Part shown: positions 45,873-55,274 of the stretch, piece by piece
Numbering within the stretch: position 1 is the stretch's first letter
Layout of the letters: every line of letters begins with the position of its first letter
Assembly: GCF_016583905.1 (NCBI RefSeq)
Contig: NZ_NRRY01000027.1
Coordinates: 1-64,000 of the forward strand
Source of the DNA: Lamprobacter modestohalophilus
Lineage (GTDB): Bacteria; Pseudomonadota; Gammaproteobacteria; Chromatiales; Chromatiaceae
DNA: 64,000 bases
Direction of reading: 5' to 3'
Program-made: the position numbers and the translations under genes
The notes under the pieces: generated by a model
The model's input: only the letters and a program-made list of their open reading frames with translations
Databases searched by the model: none
What the model was told of the DNA's origin: nothing

Positions 45873-46757
45873 CTATGCTGTGGCTGTCAGAGAAGGGCGA
45901 TCCGGCACAGGCTGGACCAGATCTGCATAGGAGGTCAGCGCGATGCCGTAATCATCTAATAGGTGACGCGCCAATGGATATTTCAATGCAGCAAGCTCCT
46001 TCTCCCACTGATAGCCCCAATGGCTGTATTCACCGGACGAATCCCTCTGACCAGGATGGCACATCAGCTCGCAGACGCCGCTGGCAGGAAGCCCCTGCAA
46101 CAAACCCACCAGCCGACTAGCCGTCAGCCGTCCACCGAAAAAGAAGCCACGAAAATGGTTGGCTAAAACCATAGGATCATCACGACGGCGGACAGCGAAG
46201 CGGTTGAGCACTGCCAACTGAGCAGCCCGCGACAACCGCCGTGGCCGCGAGAACATCGACAGATTGAGTGGCTCAAGTGGACAACGGATCGCAGCAATGT
46301 GATAGCGGCGCGCGAGTTCAGCCGCAATCTCCCAAACCCGAGGTAGCAGATGCAGGTGCTGGTGGCTGTCGAGATGGCTCACCGGCAAGCCTGTATCCAG
46401 AACCCGACGCACCTGAGCATCGAGCTCGGCCGCCACCTCGGCCAACGCGATGCGGCCGCTCAAATAACGGCGAGTAAAATCAACCGCGTGCCGATGCAGG
46501 CGGCCGTCGCCGTCAACCAGGCTGGGGATAGTAGCAGGGTCGCAAAGCGGCCGTTCCTCGGTGAGCGTGAGATGGACTCCAAGATCCAACGATGGAGTCG
46601 CGCGGCAGCGACGAACGGCATCATCAAGGGCCGCTCCATTGGCCATGATAGAGCTTGAGGTGACCAGCCCATCTTGATGGGCCTCGAGGATGCCGGCATT
46701 CACCGGCTCGCTGAGACCAAGGTCGTCGGCGTGAACAATGAGTCTAAGCGCGTTCAT
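45873..46757 (-). CDS. ChbG/HpnK-family carbohydrate deacetylase
   Basis: This 294-residue protein has the YdjC fold: metal-binding HADDLGLS at residues 9-16 and HLDSHQHLHLLP at about 127-138, with further conserved ELMCHPG near 232. ChbG deacetylates chitooligosaccharides; HpnK acts in hopanoid synthesis. Here the gene is coupled to GtrA and a dolichyl-phosphate-mannose-synthase-like transferase, so an N-acetyl sugar on a lipid carrier is the likely substrate (inference). Its start overlaps the gtrA end by 14 bases. Confidence 0.88.
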   Translation of the reverse strand: MNALRLIVHADDLGLSEPVNAGILEAHQDGLVTSSSIMANGAALDDAVRRCRATPSLDLGVHLTLTEERPLCDPATIPSLVDGDGRLHRHAVDFTRRYLSGRIALAEVAAELDAQVRRVLDTGLPVSHLDSHQHLHLLPRVWEIAAELARRYHIAAIRCPLEPLNLSMFSRPRRLSRAAQLAVLNRFAVRRRDDPMVLANHFRGFFFGGRLTASRLVGLLQGLPASGVCELMCHPGQRDSSGEYSHWGYQWEKELAALKYPLARHLLDDYGIALTSYADLVQPVPDRPSLTATA

Positions 46758-47238
46758 GGCTCATTACCGGTAGCTGCGCTCGGAAGGTCCAGAGCTTGTT
46801 GCCATAGAAGTTGAGCAAGACGACGGCTAGGGTTGTGATGCCCCAAACGGTCAGATGCGATCCATGGAGCAGATCGACGAACAGCAACAAGCTCAGGCTG
46901 CTCAGCGCCAGTCCCACCAGATTAAGTAAAAGGAATCGCGGCAATTGGCGCGCGAGCGGCCCGCTTGCACGGAAGGTCCAACGCTTATTGAGCAGAAAGC
47001 TCGAGACCATCCCCGCCGAATAGCCTAAGGCGTTAGACACGGCGCCATTGGTCGATTCCAGCCCCAATCGCAAGGCCATGCCATCAATCAATAGATTGAG
47101 GCCAGCACCGAACTGGGCAGAGCTGTAACAGACCTGAAAGACCAGCAGACTCACCAAGACGTTGATACAACCAACGACGGCGAATCGAATGAACTGGCCT
47201 TTGGTTTCGCCTTGATCGTGGTGCGCGCACATGCTCAT
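46744..47238 (-). CDS. GtrA-family membrane protein
   Basis: This 164-residue protein has four membrane helices and the GtrA signatures FAVVGCINVLVSLLVF, SFLLNKRWTFRAS and NFYGNKLWTFRAQ. GtrA proteins are thought to flip polyprenyl-phosphate-linked sugars across the inner membrane. It overlaps the upstream GtrB-like gene by four bases and the ChbG gene downstream by 14, forming a three-gene operon. Confidence 0.92.
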   Translation of the reverse strand: MSMCAHHDQGETKGQFIRFAVVGCINVLVSLLVFQVCYSSAQFGAGLNLLIDGMALRLGLESTNGAVSNALGYSAGMVSSFLLNKRWTFRASGPLARQLPRFLLLNLVGLALSSLSLLLFVDLLHGSHLTVWGITTLAVVLLNFYGNKLWTFRAQLPVMSHERA

Positions 47239-48278
47239 GCGCGTGCCACGATCCGAACCGCTTCTCGCGGCCTCTTTGACGGAGCAGCCTCAATGGCCTG
47301 GCTAACCAGCGGTTGGAGCGGCACATCGGCACGCTCACTGACGATGAAGCGCGGGCGCGAACGGACCTCGTCTAAGATGCGCCCAAGGTACTCGCTGAGC
47401 ACCGCGAGACAAACGAATAGAATGCCGAACAGAATCGAGACAATCGCCACCGACGAGGTCCAACCAGGCGCCGTGTTACCGTCCATCCAATGACTGATGA
47501 TGGCATAAGCAAAGCCCATAAACGCGGCAAGCGAGGCCATCAGCCCTAGCAGCGTCACGATGCGCAGCGGCACCACCGAGAACGAGCTGACACCGTTCCA
47601 AGCGAGCTGAACCATCTTGCGCAGCGTATACCGGCTTTTCCCCTCAACCCGCGTGCCACAGCTGAACGGCACCTCGGCCCTCGGGTAACCGATCCATTGC
47701 ACCAGCCCACGCAGGAATAACCCACTTTCTCGGAACTGCAGAAGGTCATCCAACACTTGCCGATCGAGCAGCCGATAATCAGCCATCCCGCTCTTGATCT
47801 CGACTCCACTAAGCGCCGAGAACAAGCGGTAATAGAGCCGCGAGCTCAATCGCTTCCCGCTCGGAATCTCATCGCTATCCTTGCGCAGGGTGCAGACCAC
47901 CTTCTTGCCCTGACGCCAAGCCGCGACCAGCTCTGGGACCAACGCCGGCGGATGTTGCATGTCGGCGTCCATCGAGATCACCGCATCACCCCGCGCATCA
48001 GCAAGACCAGCGATGAGCGCGTGCTGATGGCCGAAGTTGCGTGAGAACCGTAAGCCACGAATCCGAGGCTCTTGCTGATGAAGCGCTCGGATCAGGTCCC
48101 AAGTGCCGTCGCCGCTTCCGTCGTCGACGATCAAGATTTCCCAAGACAGGTCCAAATCGCCGAGGACGGGACTGAGCTCCGCGATCAATCGTGGCAGATT
48201 GTGCTCTTCGTTAAAGGCCGGAATGACGACCGAAAGGGTCGGAGCCGCGGTGGACCCCTTGACGGCAGATGAGCTCAT
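47235..48278 (-). CDS. GtrB/DPM1-like glycosyltransferase family 2
   Basis: This 347-residue enzyme has a GT2 catalytic domain (VVIPAFNEEHNLPRLIAEL, ILIVDDGSGDGTWD, SMDADMQHPP as the DxD region) followed by two C-terminal membrane helices, the architecture of polyprenyl-phosphate hexosyltransferases such as GtrB. It would load a sugar onto undecaprenyl phosphate, which GtrA then flips. It is the first gene of the operon. Confidence 0.92.
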   Translation of the reverse strand: MSSSAVKGSTAAPTLSVVIPAFNEEHNLPRLIAELSPVLGDLDLSWEILIVDDGSGDGTWDLIRALHQQEPRIRGLRFSRNFGHQHALIAGLADARGDAVISMDADMQHPPALVPELVAAWRQGKKVVCTLRKDSDEIPSGKRLSSRLYYRLFSALSGVEIKSGMADYRLLDRQVLDDLLQFRESGLFLRGLVQWIGYPRAEVPFSCGTRVEGKSRYTLRKMVQLAWNGVSSFSVVPLRIVTLLGLMASLAAFMGFAYAIISHWMDGNTAPGWTSSVAIVSILFGILFVCLAVLSEYLGRILDEVRSRPRFIVSERADVPLQPLVSQAIEAAPSKRPREAVRIVARA

Positions 48279-48669
48279 GGTGCGTTAGTCCTAAGCACGA
48301 GTTGGGCCAACCGGGAGCGGTGCTGCGTGAGTCGCCAAGCGCTGCAAGCGCGCCTAATCCTCGGTACCTGATCGCAAGGCTAACGTCCGCGCCACTCCGA
48401 CGGGATCAGGGCGTGCCCCCGAACACCGATAAGGGATTTTTGGTCGCGAGACGCTCGGGTCCGGGCGGATCGAGCCAGCATTGATGCTCCGGTTGCGACC
48501 TTCCCCGAGCGACCGATCCGGAAATACCCGATCGCGACCCGCCAAGGTCCTACTTAGTATTGAAAAAGTGCCCTTCGCGAGGGCTCGCATCGAGATCAGG
48601 CACAGACACGCAGCCGACGTCGAGGCTCGAGGTGCTGATCGACCACACCTAACCCTCAGGAGCATGACG
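48279..48669. other. Intergenic region between divergent genes
   Basis: About 390 bp. It contains the promoters of the GtrB operon and the DUF2934 gene. The frame of the latter is open back to 48481 but the extension is Arg-rich and not protein-like. No repeat or RNA gene is evident. Confidence 0.4.
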
Positions 48670-48936
48670 ATGAATGACCAAGCAAGCACGACCCCGCACA
48701 AGCGGGGCAACAGTAAGGGCAAGCAAGCCCAGCCATCACCAGAAATCACGGAAGAAAACATGAGCGATCCGGAAGACGACTGCCCGCGCGACGAAGCGAT
48801 CAGCGAAATCGCCTATTACCTCGCCGAGGCTCGCGGCTTCGAGCCCGGCCACGAGATCGAGGACTGGCTTGAGGCCGAGAAACGCATCGGCGCATCTGCG
48901 GCATCGCTCGAGAATAGAGTCGCCGCCACAAGCTGA
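48670..48936 (+). CDS. Small DUF2934-type protein
   Basis: This 88-residue protein starts at ATG 48670, seven bases after AGGAG (48658-48662); the ATG at 48664 is too close to that site. The first half is polar and disordered. The second half, ISEIAYYLAEARGFEPGHEI then EDWLEAEKRI, matches the DUF2934 pattern (IAxxAYxxxExRG...HxxxDWLxAE). Function unknown; such proteins are common in rhizobia and environmental proteobacteria. Confidence 0.75.
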   Translation: MNDQASTTPHKRGNSKGKQAQPSPEITEENMSDPEDDCPRDEAISEIAYYLAEARGFEPGHEIEDWLEAEKRIGASAASLENRVAATS

Positions 48937-49723
48937 ACTCAAGATCCCATCGTAAGCTCAACATCCCATCACTGGACTCCCGCCTAAGCCCCCGCGGTCC
49001 CGCGTCCGCGGCGGGCTCCCCGCCAATACCCGACTCAACCCCTGAGTCCCGCCTACGCTTCCTGAGACGATTTGTGTCAAATCTCAGGCCGCCTTGCTTT
49101 TTTGCACACCTCACACGTCATCCCACCGGTAACCAGAGCCCAACGACGCGCGAAGCGCACGCACGGCTTGATCAGCATGTTCAAGTATGTATAATTGACC
49201 CCCCACAAAATTAGACCCGAGTCTATCGGGCAATCCCTGAAGAAGAACCAAGAACAACCCTGTTCGGCGGCACGCAAGAGGCCGCGCTACGAGACCACTG
49301 TTTCCCGCTACAGGCGCTCATCGCTTCGAGTGTCCAGATTTGCCGGAGACACGCCTCGTTTGGTTCGATACCTGCAGTCGCGATCCAAGCTCGTGCCCGG
49401 CCAGACCGAGGCACCTGTCACCGATTGTCACCGCCCGCAGTTCGGACCGAACACCGCTGATGGTCGTTCTCGTCATCGACAACGAGAGCGACCTGAGGCG
49501 AACGCTGTTGGGTGTTCTGGGGGCCGTCCAACAAGCTTATTGGTGCAGACCACAGGCCATCGCTCGCGGGGTCAGATTCCTGACCATGCCGCGTAGGGAT
49601 TGTTGCGCCTTGTTTCTAGAGCCCCCGCCGACGGTCGCCACGTGCATTTGCCGCACTGGCGCTGACAAACGTAACCGCAGTCATAACGGGTATTTCATGA
49701 AACATATTGTTCAGGGGGGCCGG
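48937..49723. other. Long intergenic region, possibly with mobile-element debris
   Basis: About 790 bp. A hairpin CCTGAG-ATTTG/CAAAT-CTCAGG spans 49061-49088. TTGACCCCCCACAAAATTAG at 49196-49215 looks like an IS end, and the 480 bp after it have no intact gene; frames read like scrambled sequence. One short frame contains VVLVIDNESDLRRTLLGVL, reminiscent of a response-regulator start but isolated. The ribosome site AGGGGGG (49713-49718) belongs to the next gene. Confidence 0.4.
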
Positions 49724-51631
49724 ATGCGAAGGACAGCAACACCGGCATATCGGCGAGGGCTCGTCGCACTGGCGATGCTCGCGCTGGCGATGCTCCAGCC
49801 GGCGCTCGGCGCGGATGCCAGACTCACGTGGGGCACCATCAATGACCCACGCTCGATCACCTACGAGCTCCACTACGGGGAGGCGGGCCAGCCTCCGGAT
49901 CAGCAAGTCTCGAGCGAGACCTCTAGCGCGGCCGTCTCCGATCTTACGGAGGGCAGATCCTATGCTTTTGCGGTGCGCGCCTGTGTCACGGACTCGCCGC
50001 TCTGCAGCACCTTCTCGCCGCAATTGATTGCAACCGTGCCCTCCTTGCCCGCTGCGCCGGAGGCTGCATTCAGCGCGAGCACTCGCAGCGGCGAGGCCCC
50101 GCTGAGCCTGGTCTTCACCGACACCTCCAGCGGCATGATCGACAGCCGCCAATGGACGCTGGGCGACGGCGCCACAGCCACCGGCGAACGGGTTGAGCAT
50201 CGCTATGTGCAGCCCGGCACCTATAGTGTCGCCTTGACGGTCAGCGGACCAGGCGGAAGCGACACGCTGACACGCTCCAATTACATCGTCGTCAGCCCGC
50301 CAGAGCCAGAGCCAGGCCCCGAGGCTGGCTCGCTGGAAGCCGGTGAGGTGCAGCTGAACAGCGACTGGCAGTGGATCGCGTTTCAACAAGCCTGGGCCGA
50401 CCCTGTGGTCGTGGCGCGCCCGCTGAGCGGAGCCGATGAAGAACCAGCCTTGGTGCGCATCGACGGCGTCACGAGCGACGGCTTTTGGGCACGCATCCAA
50501 GAATGGGACTACCTTGACGACAGCCATGTCGATGAGACCCTGGGCTGGATGGTGATGAATGCCGGCACCCTGCAAACCGATGATGGTCGCTGGATCGAGG
50601 CTGGGCGCATCAGTACGAGCCGGCCTCCCGGCTTCTTGCGGCAGTCTTTCACGGCGCCATTCGGCGAGCCACCGATGGTCCTGAGTGCTGTTACGAGCAA
50701 CCTCGACCCGGCGCCGGTGATCTCGCGCATCCGTAACGTCGATGCGACAGGATTCCAGATCGGCATGCGCGAAGAAGAGGCCGCGGACCAAACCCATGGC
50801 CTTGAAACCCTGAGCTACATCGCCATCGAGCCGGGCACCGGCACCATTGGCGACCTGTGGGCCGAGGTCGGCATCACCCCCAACGCGGTAAGGCACACCA
50901 GTTATACCGTTGCCTACCAGAGCGCGTTCACCGAGCCGCCGATCCTGCTCGCGCAGATGCAAACCACCAACGGCGGCGACACCGCCAACCTGCGCTGGAC
51001 CTTCCGCACCAATACCGCGGTCGATCTTTGGGTTGCCGAAGAGCAATCCCGCGATGTTGAGACCCGGCACATTAACGAGCGCGTTGGCTATCTGTTGCTC
51101 GCATCGACCGGCAACGATGTACCCGACCAGCCCGAGCCAGGGATCACCTACGAGGACGCCGAAGACGGCACCACGCTCGGATGGCGCGTTTACACCGGCT
51201 CCCGCGGCGAAACCATCAGTAACGAGACCGATGCCGATGTCGACGGCCGCGTCATCGTCTTGAGTGGCGCAGGTTGGAACAGCGGCTACCACTTGCAACG
51301 CGACGACAACAGCCCCTGGGCGGATTCGGAACATGCGATCCTGGAATGGGATCTCAAATACGCCGAAGCCTTCCATGTCTACGTTGACATCGAGACCAGC
51401 CGCGGCCAGATGTATCTCGAATACACGCCAGTGGACGAATCGTCGACCTGGGTCTGGCGAGAGTACGTCCACCATGGGCTCGGAACGGCACTCACCGACG
51501 GACGCTGGCATCACTTCGAGCGTGATCTGGCCGCTGACCTGGCGGACGGCTACCCTGACGCTCAGCTCGAACGTGTAAACGGGTTCTTGATCCGAGGCAG
51601 TGGTCGCGTCGACAACATCCGAATGCGTTAA
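49724..51631 (+). CDS. Secreted multidomain protein: FN3-like, PKD and H-type-lectin-like
   Basis: The 635-residue protein starts at ATG 49724 with AGGGGGG upstream (an ATG at 49697 is possible). It has a signal peptide (ALAMLALAMLQPALGA), a fibronectin-III-like domain (LTWGTINDPRSITYELHYGE), a PKD domain (about 110-195, DSRQWTLGDGATATGERVEH), a region resembling paired H-type lectin modules (about 205-460, with repeated FxxPPxxL patterns) and a C-terminal beta-sandwich domain (about 470-635, EDAEDGTTLGWRVYTGS to GRVDNIRMR). Such proteins are extracellular adhesins or matrix components. Its position ahead of the polysaccharide operon suggests it binds that matrix (inference). Confidence 0.78.
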   Translation: MRRTATPAYRRGLVALAMLALAMLQPALGADARLTWGTINDPRSITYELHYGEAGQPPDQQVSSETSSAAVSDLTEGRSYAFAVRACVTDSPLCSTFSPQLIATVPSLPAAPEAAFSASTRSGEAPLSLVFTDTSSGMIDSRQWTLGDGATATGERVEHRYVQPGTYSVALTVSGPGGSDTLTRSNYIVVSPPEPEPGPEAGSLEAGEVQLNSDWQWIAFQQAWADPVVVARPLSGADEEPALVRIDGVTSDGFWARIQEWDYLDDSHVDETLGWMVMNAGTLQTDDGRWIEAGRISTSRPPGFLRQSFTAPFGEPPMVLSAVTSNLDPAPVISRIRNVDATGFQIGMREEEAADQTHGLETLSYIAIEPGTGTIGDLWAEVGITPNAVRHTSYTVAYQSAFTEPPILLAQMQTTNGGDTANLRWTFRTNTAVDLWVAEEQSRDVETRHINERVGYLLLASTGNDVPDQPEPGITYEDAEDGTTLGWRVYTGSRGETISNETDADVDGRVIVLSGAGWNSGYHLQRDDNSPWADSEHAILEWDLKYAEAFHVYVDIETSRGQMYLEYTPVDESSTWVWREYVHHGLGTALTDGRWHHFERDLAADLADGYPDAQLERVNGFLIRGSGRVDNIRMR

Positions 51632-51639
51632 CAGGAGAC

Positions 51640-51672
51640 GGCGAGGCCATCCATCGGCGAGATGGCCTCGCC
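51640..51672 (+). terminator. Strong hairpin after the lectin-like gene
   Basis: GGCGAGGCCATC (51640-51651) pairs perfectly with GATGGCCTCGCC (51661-51672) around a nine-base loop, eight bases after the stop. The following bases are not T-rich. Confidence 0.5.
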
Positions 51673-52365
51673 AAGAAGGATAGCCTTGCCAACCAGCTAG
51701 CCGATACCCGAGCGCTCCCAAGCCGACCGATGACCGCTCGATGCTGACTGACCCACTCCCGACCGATATCGGCATCGATATCGACGCTATAGGCGGCCAC
51801 ATCGCCTGAGGCGAACCCACAGCGTGCATCAGCACCGGCTTCAGGACCGGTATCAGCACCTTCGCCTAACGATTGTCGTATTTGCCCCATCAGCACTCTC
51901 ATCGGCAGTCTTCTTCACCCTCGTCTGCAGTCGCCCTAGCCCTTTTCGGCAGTCATCTCCTAAGGTTTCCGGCCTTTAGCGTGGCGCAATCTTTACATTC
52001 TCTCGACACCGGCTAAATAGGCAATTCACGGAGCCTCGTCCTCAGGGAATCTCCCCGAACCGCCATCCGGTAATCCCCTAGTCGTCCGCACCTTCACTAC
52101 CTCTCCAGCAGTCACCCCAGCGCCCGTTGTAAGCCGCCAGGGGAGACACCGCAGCCATTCGAGCTGCTTTCACCCCATGCCCCGCTAAGGAAGCTACCGA
52201 TTCGCTCAGCGCGTTCGGATTGCCAGTATAGAGCCCGCAATCGGTGGACTGTTTCGCCGAGGCACCGTCATCGATCCTCATTCAGCACACGTCAGCGTGT
52301 CCGCGGGTCGAAAACGCATTGGACTGTTGTCGTCAAACATCGCCGGGCCCGCATAGGTACAGTGA
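51673..52365. other. Leader region of the exopolysaccharide operon
   Basis: About 690 bp with no gene. TTTACATTCTCTCGACAC (51992-52009) is, on the opposite strand, a partial match to the palindromes before the PEP-CTERM gene. TGGCGCAATCTTTACA at 51982 looks like a sigma-54 site but lacks the -12 GC. The 5' leader of the operon may be long. Confidence 0.35.
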
Positions 52366-53646
52366 ATGATCCGCTTCAGCTCTGCAGCCATCTTCCCCAG
52401 CTTGGTGAAGACTCATGATGCCAATCTTGGCGTGATCACCGAACATGATATGCGACTGCTGATCGAGTTCTCTCGCGAACGTTGTGATCGCGGGGAACAT
52501 CCGTTCGCACTCATCGAATTCGATATCCTCGACAATTCAACGCTACAACGCGAGTTTGAGAAAAACCTGATCGAGCCTCTGCGTGAGCAAATCTCCGATT
52601 CCGGCGTCGTTGGCCGCATCAATGGGCAGCTCGTCGTGTTGGTGCCGAATATCGATGCGGCAGCAGCAAGAAAGATCGCTCAGTGTGTATTGGCGCAGAT
52701 CTCAATGCCAATCGATGCCCATTGTTTTATCTCAGTCTACCCGATGCCCGTCACCGCCGATCGCGGCCACGACCCCAGCTATGGTGATGGCATCGAAACA
52801 ATCAGCGAGCGGAATATCCGGCTCACCCATTCTCAACATGTTAGCGATACCAAGACAAGCGCTCGAGGCCTAAACGATACGGGCCCAATACAGATCCATC
52901 CATTATCAGACCTACTGCGTAAACCGATACCTGCCTGGAAAAGGGCCTTAGACCTGATTGGCGCATCCGCACTCTTGTTGGCGCTAGGTCCAGCGATCAT
53001 CGCCTGTGGACTTTATCTGCAGGCACGTGACCCGGGACCCATCATCTTTCGACAGCGGCGCTTTGGCTATCTCGGCAAGCCGTTCTCATTGCTCAAGCTG
53101 CGCACCATGCGCACAGATGCCGACCCAACCCATCATCAGGCCCACCTGCGCCAACTGATCGAGAACGACGCCAGCCTGACGAAGCTGGATAGCTCAGGCG
53201 ATCAGCGCGTCATTCCAGGTGCTGGCGTGATGCGCAAGCTCGGTATCGATGAGCTGCCACAGCTCATCAACGTGCTGCGGGGCGAGATGAGCCTGGTGGG
53301 CCCGCGCCCCTGCCTCGGTTATGAGCTCGAAGGTTTCCGCCGCTGGCACTTTGCCCGCTTCAACGTCCTCCCAGGGCTTACCGGACTATGGCAGGTCAGC
53401 GGAAAGAACAGCACGACATTCAGCAAGATGCTTGAGCTGGATGTGCGCTACGCCATTCGCACCAGATTACGCGATGACCTGCTGATCCTACTCCGAACTC
53501 CAGCCGCAGTCCTTGCCCATGCAAGGCAGACTTCGCCGAATTCGCAGGGCAACATTGCATACCAGTCATCTCCAGCAACCGACAATCGCTCATTTCAATC
53601 TTTAAGCCTATCCTCAAGCGCCGACCCATCGACCAACGTCCTATAA
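52366..53646 (+). CDS. Priming sugar transferase with N-terminal degenerate GGDEF domain
   Basis: The C-terminal part (from about 182) is a bacterial sugar transferase of the polyprenyl-phosphate hexose-1-phosphate type: KRALDLIGASALLLALGPAI (membrane re-entrant helix), DPGPIIFRQRRFGY, LLKLRTMRTDA, LGIDELPQLINVLRGEMSLV and GPRPCL. It starts repeat-unit synthesis on undecaprenyl phosphate. The first about 140 residues look like a GGDEF fold (HPFALIEFDI, then GRINGQLVVLVPN where an active cyclase has GGDEF), so the catalytic motif is lost. Such a domain could bind c-di-GMP-related ligands or partners. It is the first gene of the operon. Confidence 0.85.
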   Translation: MIRFSSAAIFPSLVKTHDANLGVITEHDMRLLIEFSRERCDRGEHPFALIEFDILDNSTLQREFEKNLIEPLREQISDSGVVGRINGQLVVLVPNIDAAAARKIAQCVLAQISMPIDAHCFISVYPMPVTADRGHDPSYGDGIETISERNIRLTHSQHVSDTKTSARGLNDTGPIQIHPLSDLLRKPIPAWKRALDLIGASALLLALGPAIIACGLYLQARDPGPIIFRQRRFGYLGKPFSLLKLRTMRTDADPTHHQAHLRQLIENDASLTKLDSSGDQRVIPGAGVMRKLGIDELPQLINVLRGEMSLVGPRPCLGYELEGFRRWHFARFNVLPGLTGLWQVSGKNSTTFSKMLELDVRYAIRTRLRDDLLILLRTPAAVLAHARQTSPNSQGNIAYQSSPATDNRSFQSLSLSSSADPSTNVL

Positions 53647-53676
53647 TAGCCAGAATCAACCAATAAGAGCCGCCCT

Positions 53677-54708
53677 ATGAACATCCAGCGCGATAGCCAA
53701 ATCAATGTTGCCGTCATCGGGTGCGGCTATTGGGGACCGAACCTGATCAGAAATTTCAATGCGATTCCCGATTGCCGAGTGAAATGGGCCTGTGATCGGG
53801 ATGGTTCCAGACTCGCTCGCGTCACAAGTCTTTACCCCGAAGTCTGCTGCACTTCGGACTTCGAGCGCGTCCTAGCCGACCCCGATGTCCATGCCGTCGC
53901 CATTGCAACACCGGTATCGACCCATTTCGAGCTCGGTAGCAAGAGCCTCGCCGCAGGCAAGCACACCTTTATCGAGAAACCACTCGCGCGAACCAGCGAG
54001 GAATGCCAACAACTCATCGACATGGCTGATTCACGCGGGCTCTCGCTGATGGTCGGACACACCTTCGTCTACAACGCCGCTGTGCGCAAGATGAAGGAGA
54101 TCATCGATAGCGGAGAGATCGGTCGCGTGCTCTATATCGGCTGCCAACGCCTCAATCTCGGGCTCTTCCAACACGATATCAATGTCGCTTGGGACCTTGC
54201 TCCGCATGACATTTCAATCATTCTCCACCTACTCGGCAATAGCCCAGATACCGTGAGCTGTCAAGGTAAGGCGCACGTCCGCGATGGCATCGAGGACGTC
54301 ACCAACATGTCATTGTCCTTCGACCAAGGCCCATTCGTGACCATTCAGAGCAGCTGGCTCGATCCGAACAAGGTCCGGCGGATGACCGTCGTCGGTGAGA
54401 ACAAGATGATCGTCTACGAAGACACCGAGCCATTGGAGAAGCTCAAGATCTATGACAAACGAGTCGAGGTGCCACGCACCTATGACACCTACGCCGAGTT
54501 TTTCTACTCCTATCATTACGGCGGCGTCTATAGCCCGTTCATCGAGCAAGATGAACCGCTGCGCGTCGAATGCATGCGCTTCCTGTATCGCATTCGCGAC
54601 GGCGTGAGTATTGAATCCGAGGGTCGACATGGCCTTGAAGTGGTGCGCGTCCTAGAGGCTGCCTCGCGCTCACTGGCCAACGGCACCGCCGCGGTGAGCT
54701 TGGCATGA
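53677..54708 (+). CDS. Gfo/Idh/MocA-family oxidoreductase, nucleotide-sugar type
   Basis: This 343-residue NAD(P)-dependent enzyme has the Rossmann start VAVIGCGYWGPNLIRNF (about 11-27), FIEKPLARTSEE near 103 with the catalytic Lys of EKP, and DLAPHDISIILHLLG near 172. With the acetyltransferase and aminotransferase that follow it matches the WlbA/WbpB-WlbB/WbpD-WlbC/WbpE set, which converts UDP-N-acetylglucosaminuronic acid to the 2,3-diacetamido derivative; WlbA oxidises C3. A perfect TATAAT (53642-53647) precedes it without a clear -35. Stop and next start overlap (ATGA). Confidence 0.9.
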   Translation: MNIQRDSQINVAVIGCGYWGPNLIRNFNAIPDCRVKWACDRDGSRLARVTSLYPEVCCTSDFERVLADPDVHAVAIATPVSTHFELGSKSLAAGKHTFIEKPLARTSEECQQLIDMADSRGLSLMVGHTFVYNAAVRKMKEIIDSGEIGRVLYIGCQRLNLGLFQHDINVAWDLAPHDISIILHLLGNSPDTVSCQGKAHVRDGIEDVTNMSLSFDQGPFVTIQSSWLDPNKVRRMTVVGENKMIVYEDTEPLEKLKIYDKRVEVPRTYDTYAEFFYSYHYGGVYSPFIEQDEPLRVECMRFLYRIRDGVSIESEGRHGLEVVRVLEAASRSLANGTAAVSLA

Positions 54709-55232
54709 ACGCGCCGCATCCACTGCACCTGAGCGCTGAGGCCGTCGACGCAAACGCGTCTGCACTGCGTCGCATCGCGGCCGATGTCGAACTCGGAAAC
54801 GGCGTTGTGATCCGCGACTTCGTCAACCTCTACGGCTGCCGGATTGGCGATGAGACTCGGATCGGCACCTTCGTCGAGATCCAGCGCGGCGCCGTCATCG
54901 GCCGACGCTGCAAGGTCTCTAGCCACAGCTTCATCTGTGAAGGCGTGCAGATCGAGGACGGTTGTTTCATCGGCCACAACGTCACGTTCATCAACGACAC
55001 CTACCCCAGCGCCGTGACCGAGCAGGGCGAACTGCAGCAGGACACCGATTGGCAATGCATCCCGACGCTGGTCAAGCAAGGCGCCTCCATCGGTTCCGGC
55101 GCGACCATCCTTTGCGGCTTGACCATCGGCGAGCGCGCCATCGTCGGCGCTGGCGCCGTGGTCACGCGCGATGTCCCCGCGCACATGATCGTCGCTGGCA
55201 ATCCAGCGCGCCCCCTTAGACAACGCGATTAA
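54705..55232 (+). CDS. Left-handed beta-helix N-acetyltransferase (WlbB/WbpD-like)
   Basis: This 175-residue hexapeptide-repeat protein has the family coils (GVVIRDFVNLYGCRIGDET, IEDGCFIGHNVTFINDTYPS, IGSGATILCGLTIGERAIVG). The FINDTYP segment and overall pattern match acetyl-CoA-dependent 3-amino-sugar N-acetyltransferases. It would acetylate the 3-amino group added by the aminotransferase downstream. It is translationally coupled to the oxidoreductase. Confidence 0.88.
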   Translation: MNAPHPLHLSAEAVDANASALRRIAADVELGNGVVIRDFVNLYGCRIGDETRIGTFVEIQRGAVIGRRCKVSSHSFICEGVQIEDGCFIGHNVTFINDTYPSAVTEQGELQQDTDWQCIPTLVKQGASIGSGATILCGLTIGERAIVGAGAVVTRDVPAHMIVAGNPARPLRQRD

Positions 55233-55274
55233 CGCCTGATGCCAGGCCGCAACCAACCCCGAGACCCAACGGAT

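Noticed and set aside
49196-49700. A complete insertion sequence beginning at TTGACCCCCCACAAAATTAG
   Set aside because: No matching opposite end and no transposase frame; at most debris.
49616-51859. A 747-codon minus-strand frame opposite the lectin-like gene
   Set aside because: It has no domain, no ribosome site, and mirrors codon bias of the plus-strand gene, which has clear domains.
51982-51997. TGGCGCAATCTTTACA as a sigma-54 promoter for the EPS operon
   Set aside because: The -12 element has AC where the invariant GC should be; the overlapping TTTACA...CGACAC is only a partial match to the palindromes before the PEP-CTERM gene.
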